Assembly: GCF_001522545.3 (NCBI RefSeq)
Contig: NC_031769.1
Coordinates: forward strand, 20,319,875 to 20,383,874
Reading direction: 5' to 3'
DNA length: 64,000 nt
Source of the DNA: Parus major
Taxonomy: Eukaryota; Chordata; Aves; Passeriformes; Paridae
The number at the start of each line of letters is the position of its first letter. Within the stretch, counting starts at the first letter, position 1. The notes beneath the pieces are model-generated. The model was not told the origin of the DNA and made no database searches. It was given only the letters and a program-made list of their open reading frames with translations. Shown one piece after another: positions 50,012 through 64,000 of the stretch. The translations under genes were made by a program, and so were the position numbers.

Positions 50012-52705
50012 AGAGCCCGTACAAGCTCCTGCCAAAACTGGTGCAGGACATAGTCCTCTCCAGGACCTGCTACCTGACACAAAAGTCATTACTGATTTTA
50101 CAAACTAAGGAAACAGACATGGAATAGGATACAAAGGATGGTTTGGGGTAGTAACATGTCACTGCCATGTCTGTCATCATGGTACCTTTCAGCCACCTAT
50201 ACTGACATGAATATTTTCCCCTCTTTATAATTTCCAGCATTGAACCCAATTATGTGTTGGAATGAGTGCATGTTTTTTCCTTGACCAAATCACTGGTATC
50301 CAGGTTGAAATGCTAACCTTTGCATACATAATTAAACTGGTGTTTGTAACAGTACAGTGTAGCTCAAAGCCTTTGAGCAGAGTGAAATTCAAAACACTTC
50401 TCTAAAATAATAATAAAAGAGATTGAAAATATAAGTCAGAGCAAACCAGATGCAGACAGGAGTGAGCAGGAGCATTATGGAGCTTGGCACAGCATTGGCA
50501 CACTCATTTGCTAGGCATATGCCTTTTTCCATGTTATTCCTGCTTACTGTAGTTGGTAAAGGGTTGCCCTTTTCCACAGAGTATTTTTCCTGGGCTTTGA
50601 ATTCAGTTTGAATTCAATAACTTTAAATTTAGCAGTGCAGGCAGGAGGAGCCATTTTGTGCTTGGTGCCTGCAGAACGTGCTGCCCTGTGTGCCAGTGGA
50701 TGAACTTGTAAATGTTTTTTTTTTCAGTTTCCCCTGTGTTAGTGCTGGGGCAGCAGCACACGTGTAAAATGGACATGCATGTTATGCTCTATGTTTTTAA
50801 GTCTCTGTATGAATATTAACTAATTAGTCAGTAAGGGCTGTGACAAGGTTGTTGCAAACAGCAGAAGCTGCAGGTGATACAGCTTGAACACCAACTGTGA
50901 GTCTGGATGCACAAGGGCCCAGAGAACGGGAAAGAAACCAAACAAAAAAGGCTGAAAGGCTGGAGCAAGACAGCAAGAGGGCTTCAAAAATACAGATAAA
51001 TTTAGCACATTAAGAGTAGCAGCAACTCATGTAGGTTTAATGGTTATACTAAGAGTGGACTGTCAGTCTGGACTGCCAGCCTTTAGCATGGAGGGATTAT
51101 AACCTAAGTGCTACCCAAGCCTTAATTACAGCAAATCAACGTTTTGACACCCCATTTCAGGACAACAGAAGTCCCATAGTAAGAAGAGTTTTCTACTCTT
51201 CCTTTTAATTTGCACCAGGCTGCTGAGATCTCTGGTGCATAACTTCTGAGCACTTTGGTTTCCCATTCTTAGTTTTACAAGAAAATAAGATTTTTCCTTG
51301 GGAACTAAGGTTGATCTGGTAACTAAATCCAAGGTCCCAGGTTATGTTCCAAGCTAACATATAAGCTCTGCTGACAACCCAGAATTTGCCCTGATCTCTC
51401 TATTCTGGTTACTCTGGCTGTGATTTTTTTGTCTGTCTTCTTTGGGAGAAGGTCTGCAACAGTTCAGAGTGAATGAGCATCCCAGGCAGTATGTGTGAGG
51501 ATAAAATTATTAAAGAAAACATGGTTGGTACAGTAGGACCTCACTTTTAGAATCAGGGTTATCATAGCTGGAGTAAGGAACTGAGGTGTGCTTGATGCCA
51601 GTAGGTCACCCAGCCTCACAATGGCTTCACAGAGCACAACAGGTTCGTGTTTATTTGAGGATGAGATCTGTTCTTTGCCTAACATGTAACACATCCATTG
51701 CAATGAAGGTTTATGCACACCCTGATGGCACAAAAACCAGCTGGCTCAGGGACAACTAAATACAACACCTCAAGGGCCCAGCTACAGGCTGAGACAGAGC
51801 GGTCACTTCTGGCACATCTTTTCAGTTTTTCTTGCCCAGAAGAAAAAACAGTGCTGAAAGCCCTTTCCCGTGGGGTGAGGAGAGCAATGAGATATGAACA
51901 TAATCCTCCAAGTGTATTTGACTGCCTTTCTGGGTCTTGAGGGGAAGCCCTTAGCTAAGGGAACTGGCTAGCTTGTGTCAGTGCCAGATAAAGAAGGTTT
52001 TTTTTAAGACAGAGTGTTAGAAAAAAGAAAATAAAAAAATCTTTTTTAAAAGGGGAGGGAGGAATATTTACAAGTGCATGAATGGGAGCTTTGTCGACAG
52101 TTTTCTGGGAGATAAGGAGCTGGACTGGTCCGTCTCTGCACGGCATGGACACACTCGATGCCTTTGAGTCTCTCAGGAAAGAGCAAAAGGAGCTGCTGAC
52201 ATTTCTGCTTAAAAGGAAGAATCAATGAATCTTTGTTTCCCACTGTTGGCTTGTTTGACCTTATTGTGTTGCGGAATAGAAAAGAAATAAAAGAGAACGG
52301 TGAGGGGAGAGCAGATTCGTGCTAATAAAATCCAAGACAAGATCACAGCCCTCTGATCATCACTGGAGATGCCATTATTTGGTTGTTGTCCTATTTGCCA
52401 CTGTTGCTCATTTCTGATTCTTGCCTTGCTGTAATAAGTCACATTCTTTCCAGCCATCATCCCTGTATTGACAGGCAAATGTCACCCAGGTTTGATTGAC
52501 GTCCATTGCTCCTGAATACAGAAGTATGATTTAGGAATCAATTCTGTTTGTTTGTTTAAACAGCTCTTTGTGTACCTTGTATATCTGTAAGCAGGACAAG
52601 TTCTTTAATATTTTCTCTGCAACAATGCCACTAATATTGCACATTCACCTTCCCACTCTGTCACAGAGGTGTCCACCAGACCTTGGAGGAGGAGAAGCCT
52701 TTCAT

Positions 52706-52884
52706 GCACAAAAAACCAAACAAAACACAGAAACCAACCAAACAAAAAAACAAAAACAAAATAAAACCCCATCCAACCAACCAAAAAACAAAAATAAACA
52801 AAAAAATCCCCAAATCCCACAAACAAAAAAATCCCCAAACCTACAACAAAACAAAACAAAACAAAACAACCAAAACAAAACTCC
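52706..52884. repeat. A/C-rich low-complexity tract with (AAAAC)n
   Basis: The tract is almost entirely A and C: interrupted CAAAA, CCAAAC and AAAATCCCC runs, ending in about four uninterrupted AAAAC units near 52847-52867. Tracts of this type are common in bird genomes and often derive from A-rich tails. It lies about 750 bp upstream of the C1QL3 promoter. Confidence 0.85.
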
Positions 52885-52939
52885 ATGATTTAACAAAATG
52901 TTTTGCTGTCCCTGAGTTAAGCCAAAGACATCTTTTTCT

Positions 52940-53560
52940 CAGGTTTTAGGCATCTGTCGCTTTGCATATACCCCGGACTTTTCTTTGGCTTCTATACAAA
53001 AGGGAACACTTTCCCTCAGTGTCAGTTTGCAAGCAGAGCAGCGGCGGGCTTTAACACCGGGAAACACTGTAGCAGGTGATGAGAATGTCAATTTTAATTC
53101 ACAGGAAAAACTAATTCCTTCTCTGCCTTTATGGTTGCAATTGGGACTAGGAGTAAGAGGGAGATTCGAAATTGCCAGACACGTTAATCTCTTTATTATT
53201 GTGGGAGGTATATTTTCAAATAACTTTTACTTGGACAATTGGTAATACATCCCTGCATTTAAAGCGGTATTTCCCAGAAAACACTAACATGGCAAAGTGG
53301 CCTCAGGGAATCGTTAAGCAGGAGGTGGATTGACCTTTTAATTCTCGATCGGTGACCTGAAGGGTACCCAGAGGCTGCTAAACACATCTCTTCCTTTCGG
53401 TCTGCTTCAGAAAGAGCTGTCATCGCAAGATGCAGCTAGTGAGTGAGGCTCACGATTTCGCTGTTCATCCGTTTGCGGGAGGGGTGGGGGAGGGAGAAAA
53501 GAAAAAAAAATATATATTTCCCACACTGCCAGAGTAATGCCAAACTCTCTGTGAGTGGGA
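52940..53560 (+). promoter_or_regulatory. C1QL3: Upstream flank of C1QL3 promoter
   Basis: Unique AT-rich sequence between the A/C-rich tract and the CpG island. It holds an octamer-like TTTGCATA (52961-52968), TTTTAATTC near 53090, GTTAATC near 53184 and two TGACCT half-sites near 53330-53360. No exon is seen. Position makes a proximal regulatory role plausible; specific factors are guesses. Confidence 0.35.
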
Positions 53561-53626
53561 AGAGCAGAGCAGATGCTGGAATGAGATGCCAAAGCAGCTC
53601 CCCTTTCCCCTGCGCTTTTGGGTGCC

Positions 53627-53633
53627 TATAAAT
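53627..53633 (+). promoter_or_regulatory. C1QL3: Candidate TATA box of C1QL3
   Basis: TATAAAT at the upstream edge of the CpG island, with an initiator-like TCAGCC 25 bp downstream (A at 53652). Two ATGs (53581, 53586) lie just upstream, and none occurs from there to the C1QL3 start, which fits transcription beginning after this point. A second weaker TATA-like CATAAAAG is at 53939-53946. CpG-island promoters often start dispersedly, so this is a candidate only. Confidence 0.45.
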
Positions 53634-53651
53634 TGCTCCAGCGCGCTCGTC

Positions 53652-59542
<5,891 letters not shown>

Positions 59543-60543
59543 TAATGAGTAAAAAGACCCACCAAACCAGTCGAGAAATGAAGCTTGCTCTTCTAAACGA
59601 TGGATTTGCGTGGCAAAAGTCAATGAAACAAGCACCCCGGCAGAGAGTGACCACCGAACACCTCAGCAGCGGGGGGAAAAGTCGAATGCTACCTGATTCA
59701 CATCTGTACAACACAGAGAAACCTTATGTTTAAAAACCACAAACCAAGTTAAACAGATGTGCGATCCACTTCCGCCAAAGCAAATACTTCCTCATTGTTA
59801 GTGTCCATGTGAATGAAGTTCTACATAGATCAAATTTTTATAGGGAAGAAAAGCCCACCTAAGGACGCTGAGTTATTTCTTCAGTGTATATGATACTTTA
59901 ATGTGTTATGATCTTGCTGCTTTATCCATACTTCAGCTTTGGTTCTTGTGACTTACCTGCTAACAATGATGCTTGGAGTCCACTCATAGTGTGGTGAGGA
60001 ATGATTTTACAATAAAAGGAAGAGGTAATCAAAATACACTTTCTCTCTGCAAAGAAATTGTTTGCCTTGTACTTTTCTTACCCTTCCACTTAAAACTAGA
60101 AAGTAATCAGCTTCAAGCCTTAACTCAATGTTCCTGCTTTGTAGGTTTACATTAGACTTTTAACATAAAATCAATCCAGTGGAGCTACTTAAATTTTGTC
60201 TTTCCCTTAGCTGTCCTCTAGAATAAAAAGAAAGATAGAAGAAACACTATTTTCCCTGAAAAAATTTACAGTTGACAAACTATTCTATTGAACCATATCC
60301 CTGATTCCACCAAAGCAAATGGCAAAACTCTCATTGCTATTAGTGGAAAAGGGATTTGGCTTTTAATTTGTATACATGTAAATATATATTTAGACAATTA
60401 TTACAGGCCCATTCTTGATGGTTAGTTGTGTAAATATTTAGAAAGCCTGGCATCCACACCATCAGACTAAGGCAGAGTGTTTTCTTTGCAGCAATTAGTC
60501 TTCATTAGTCTTAGCACTTAGTCTGTACCTGGGTTCTATTTTT

Positions 60544-60549
60544 AATAAA
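60544..60549 (+). terminator. C1QL3: C1QL3 proximal polyadenylation signal candidate
   Basis: AATAAA about 1.0 kb after the stop, with TTTATTGTTTTAGGTGTCTTG about 70 nt downstream. Other AATAAA copies at 60011 and 60222 are alternatives. Confidence 0.45.
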
Positions 60550-62066
60550 GTAGTTACGGATTAATGTACTGCAGATGTTCCACTAGAATTTCATAGGAAT
60601 ATAATGGGTCAAACCTTTATTGTTTTAGGTGTCTTGTCTCACTGAAGTTAGTGGGACTTTTCCAACAAAGGAAGAGTGGGAGATCTGACACGTGAGAAAA
60701 TGCTGTCAGACCTTTTCCATGGAAGCTAGTACCAGTCTGTGGTAAGGCCTGCCTACGAGATGGACACAGAGAAGCATATTACCAAAAAATGATAACACAT
60801 ATGCAAAGAAAAAAGCAGATATTTACATGCAAAAAAAAAGTGTGTATTAAAACCTATTTTTCTCATTCATATAGATATAGATATATAAAGTCTCAAAGAA
60901 GCTTAATCCATATAGAGGATTAATGGCTTGGAGAATTAAACTAAACACAGATACATAATTATAAAAATGCTTTAAAATCAATCATAGCAGTAATGTCCAC
61001 ATAATTTTTTTATTCAGAAAATAGGTTTATTATTTGTTTTTGTTTTGGGAGGAGATTTCTCTAAGGTTAAAACTTGCAGGTTCCATTCTAAACCCAAATT
61101 TCAGCAAGATTATTAAATTTCTTTATCACACTTTGTTACGTTATTCATTTTTAACTTTTTGGCAAAATCAAGGTAACATTTCTATAAATCATTAAAGAGT
61201 AATAGAGGCTATCCCTAGCATTGCTATTTCATACACTCTGCCACAAGTAACCTTGTCTAATGTAAAAAGGGTACAAACTTAGATTTATCTGCACTAAAAT
61301 TTTCAAAGTGTCTGCCACTCTGACAAAAAAGCTCACCAGTGCTGGCTACTCAGTAAAAGTCTATAGAGATTTTATGCATCTCCTTAAAAATCTGGTTTGA
61401 ATGAGTGAACCTTAAACAGAACATGTTACTCCTTCTGTTTTGAGTCGTTGAATTCAAAACAAATGCCGAGTGAGCCCAGGCTGACTGAGAGGATCGCCAG
61501 GCAATCTCATCCAGGGTTTACAAGGGGACATCATGCTGCCAGCTGCTTGTGTATTATCTCACCAGATGGTTAATGCTTCTACCTTATGAGAAAGTGCCAG
61601 CCTATATCTGTACATTGTAGTGGTTACTCCTGTTTAATTTCTACGAGGCAATTATTTTAATAACAGATGTGTACCTGACTTGTCTGTTTGCTCCACCTTG
61701 CTGTTGCTGGCCAGTGCACTCCCACGGCAGTGTAGCTAGAGATTCCCTACCTAGTGTCCAACAGTCCTGCACCTAGACTTAGAGATCATTCACAATCAGC
61801 AGTGTGCATTTACTATGGTGTTTATTGATAAAGCTCAATACTACGAGACATACATGGTCAAATCTGAAGAAGCTTCTGAAATCAGGCTATTGGATAAGAC
61901 CATTTTTGGATAAATCACCTGCCCTGGTTAAAGTTAGACAAGAGCAAAGAACACACTTCATGTGAAAACCACATATAAGGCAAACATTTCTTCCTTTTTC
62001 ATCATATCTTGATATACTGATTTGTAAAGACTTATATCACAACCTTTGTTATAACTATTACAACTC

Positions 62067-62072
62067 ATTAAA
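62067..62072 (+). terminator. C1QL3: C1QL3 distal polyadenylation signal candidate ATTAAA
   Basis: ATTAAA followed 22-40 nt later by a GU-rich element (TTTTGAGTGCTGGTGTTGC), the usual layout of a cleavage site. Cleavage would fall near 62085-62095, about 135 bp from the estimated PTER 3' end on the other strand. Confidence 0.45.
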
Positions 62073-62229
62073 ACTGTATTATGTAATATATTTTGAGTGC
62101 TGGTGTTGCATCCTTACAAAAAGAAGCTGGTATGTGTCAAGTTTTACATGATTGCTGTGAGACTCCAAGTTCATGATAAAAAAACTAAAGTAATTAGAAA
62201 AAGACATCTGTAATAATATTGCACATAGT

Positions 62230-62870
62230 TTAAGAGGTGATCAAAATGCTTTATTCAAAAATATATTTTTCCATGTATTTTTTACATTTTCAGTTACAAC
62301 TAAGTAAATTGTTAAACTAGAAAGAAACATTATCTTTTCAGATTTATTTGAGATTCCTCTTGCCTTCTCTTGTCTATAGAAGCTAATTAAAAGTTTCAGA
62401 CCTTTAAGCATTACTTAAAGAATACAAGGGTAATGAGAAGATTGACAGTAATACAGAGATTAAATACAGAGTAATACAAAGATTAAAATCAGGCCCTGGA
62501 GACAGGAAATGTAACTGAAAACCATAATTTCCTTCCAAGTCTGGGTGACGCATCTTCAGTAGTAGTCTGGAGGTAACATTCAGTAACAGTATTAAATTAT
62601 GATTTTGAAACAATTATTTTAGAATTTCAGTTGAAAAGATTCTGTAAGTAGACTCATATTCAGTAAATCATTCATAAGAAAACTTTCAGAAGGGAGAAAA
62701 TGTAGAGATAGTACACAATTTTGATGTTATAATTAAAAAGAAAAGTTATAATCAGTTTGTTTGCATCTACTTAATAATTTTCAGTTTTTCGGATTTTTTT
62801 AACAACTGTTCCACTGAAATCTGAATTTTATCAAGCTTCCTTATAAATCAGGCATATTTATTCATTATTC
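62230..62870 (-). other. PTER: PTER 3' untranslated region
   Basis: AT-rich sequence on the - strand between the PTER stop and the AATAAA at 62250-62255. Further AATAAA-type signals on the - strand occur near 62340 and just after the stop near 62857, so shorter forms are possible. Confidence 0.55.
62250..62255 (-). terminator. PTER: PTER polyadenylation signal candidate
   Basis: TTTATT on the + strand, AATAAA on the - strand, about 615 nt after the PTER stop. It is one of several candidates and the most distal before the C1QL3 3' end. Confidence 0.45.
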
Positions 62871-63081
62871 CTACTTAAAAGTCAACCACCGCTTTGGATT
62901 TGCTAGGAGTATTTTATCAATTTTATCTTGGGATATGCCTCTAATTAGCATTTTAGGAACTATATTTTTAAAGATATGCGAATATCCGTGACCTCCATAT
63001 TTCATCAACCTGTTCTTGGTGTGCACATCATGAGCCATCAGAATTCTGTCTTCATAGCCTTCATCAATCAGCATACGAATC
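62871..63081 (-). CDS. PTER: PTER last coding exon (phosphotriesterase-related protein, C-terminus)
   Basis: PTER belongs to the phosphotriesterase-like amidohydrolase family (metal-dependent TIM barrel); recent work describes it as an N-acetyltaurine hydrolase. The exon begins with the last base of a split codon after CTAACTTTTGCAG, a good acceptor with a branch-point-like CTAAC, then encodes 69 residues and a TAG stop (62871-62873). It carries [18 protein letters not shown] followed by HGYSHI; the Asp of AHD is the metal-binding/catalytic Asp of the family. It ends NPKRWLTFK, the PTER C-terminus. Open frame upstream of 63081 is intron. Earlier exons lie beyond the window. The gene runs opposite to C1QL3, the arrangement I recall for human. 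Confidence 0.95.
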
Positions 63082-64000
63082 CTGCAAAAGTTAGAAGTGT
63101 CCCTGTCAGTGAAAGTTCTCACTGGAACAGCACAGAACCCACCAGGATTTATATTTCTTACATCACTGTACTGCTGGACTGTATTATAACAGAAAATACT
63201 TAGGTGCTCAGAGGATACACTCCTTACATTTACTTGAAAATAAAATGCATTTTTTATTGCATGAAAAATACCCCACCTCCGAAAACACACATCAAAATGA
63301 AGAAGTAAAACTATTTTCTTTTGGCACATGACTCTGCATTTCCAGATCCATTAGGTCCACAGAGCAATTCAAGAACTTCAGCATCACCATGCATGGGACA
63401 GAGGTCTTATATAAATGAGTAAATAATAATTTCCTACATAAATTATTTCTCATCAGGTTACTTTTTGCTGGTGCCACAAAGCTGGTCCCATTACATTTGA
63501 TAATGTCCAGGCTCTGTGTGTGACAGGTCTTTAAAGGAGCCTGGTTCAATTACACAAATACTTTCATATCTTTGGTTGAATCCCATTTAGCAAAGCAGGT
63601 AAATAAGAACTTGAAGTTGCCAGTATCATACTCCAGACAGACAGTTATCATCAAAACACATTTCAAAGATGTTCGTTAAAGAAGATAAATAAGACTGGCA
63701 TAGCACAGCACTAGGGAATAAGAGGCATAACTGCCAGGAAATAAAAGGCATTAATACGGCAGTGCAGCTAAACAGCCTTGGCAAAATGACAAGTCAACTT
63801 GGAAAAAGAGGTAATCCTCCTGGTCACACTCTTGTAGTAGGACTGCTACAAGTCCTTCTGTTCCATGTTTCATTCAGGTAGCCTTACTCCCTTGATCAGC
63901 TCATTTTTTTTATGTGGATGTCTACACTCTTGTATTGCATGACTGTTAAGTTTCTCGGTAAGCTTCCATTTAGTTTGGCACAGGACTGCAGCACTGACAG
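63082..64000 (-). other. PTER: PTER last intron (partial)
   Basis: Sequence beyond the PTER acceptor with no coding resemblance to PTER or any repeat I recognise. AT-rich and unique. The preceding exon is outside the window. Confidence 0.8.

Larger units (their letters stand above)
29181..53640. other. RSU1-C1QL3 intergenic region
   Basis: No gene is recognisable in this 24-kb interval. 29181-32000 is unique AT-rich sequence with small hairpins (29719-29754, 29934-29954) and a purine-rich patch around 31265-31470. 32700-35990 is GC-richer and gives many overlapping frames on both strands, none resembling a known protein; it contains the CpG cluster listed separately. 36280-36640, 47020-47350 and 49130-49330 are AT-rich motif blocks listed separately. 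36700-42880, 43540-47000, 47400-49100 and 49350-52700 show nothing specific beyond simple repeats. Confidence 0.7.
59543..62095 (+). other. C1QL3: C1QL3 3' untranslated region (long form)
   Basis: AT-rich sequence after the C1QL3 stop without coding signal. Several AATAAA or ATTAAA signals would give forms of different length: 60011-60016, 60222-60227, 60544-60549, 61191-61196 and 62067-62072. The last has the best distal GU-rich context and sets the long end used here; the true length is not determined by sequence alone. Confidence 0.55.

Noticed and set aside
63082..63329. Upstream part of the PTER open frame
   Set aside because: It lies before a good splice acceptor and does not resemble PTER; the resemblance begins exactly at 63081.

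Overview
This is vertebrate nuclear DNA and almost certainly avian, possibly a songbird. The signs are large introns, CpG-island promoters, low repeat content, two fragments of avian/reptilian CR1 LINEs and two endogenous-retrovirus fragments that resemble repeats I associate with bird genomes. Nothing prokaryotic is present. The species call is an inference; the gene calls rest on translations that match well-known vertebrate proteins.

Three genes are recognisable, all partly or wholly by exon. (1) RSU1, + strand: only the terminal coding exon (28704-28806), its 3'UTR and poly(A) signal are here, so 1-28703 is its last intron. (2) C1QL3, + strand: the complete two-exon coding region (54267-54854 and 59363-59542, 255 codons), with a CpG-island promoter, an ATG-free 5' leader and a 4.5-kb intron. 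(3) PTER, - strand: only the last coding exon (62871-63081) and its 3' end; 63082-64000 is its last intron. As I recall the human 10p13 map, RSU1 and C1QL3 share an orientation there too and PTER converges on C1QL3, so the synteny looks ancient.

Layout: 1-28703 RSU1 intron, mostly unique AT-rich sequence with one CR1 fragment (16.4 kb), a CR1/ERV pair (27.6-28.0 kb), a GT-rich tract (13.1 kb) and a purine-rich tract (8.5 kb). 28704-29180 RSU1 terminal exon. 29181-53640 intergenic, with GC-rich sequence at 32.7-36 kb that includes an isolated CpG cluster at 35.2-35.7 kb, an LTR-like element at 42.9-43.4 kb and an A/C-rich tract at 52.7 kb. 53640-56390 C1QL3 CpG-rich promoter, exon 1 and proximal intron. 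56391-59362 AT-rich C1QL3 intron. 59363 to about 62100 exon 2 and 3'UTR. About 62230-64000 PTER.

The genes are not a pathway. RSU1 is a leucine-rich-repeat adhesion adaptor, C1QL3 a secreted synaptic C1q-family organiser and PTER a metal-dependent amidohydrolase-fold enzyme. I found no new multi-gene system. The observations most worth checking are a possible non-AUG N-terminal extension of C1QL3, complementary GA and CT tracts in its 5' leader, the close tail-to-tail ends of C1QL3 and PTER, an orphan CpG cluster, and several AT-rich homeodomain-site blocks that could be conserved enhancers.
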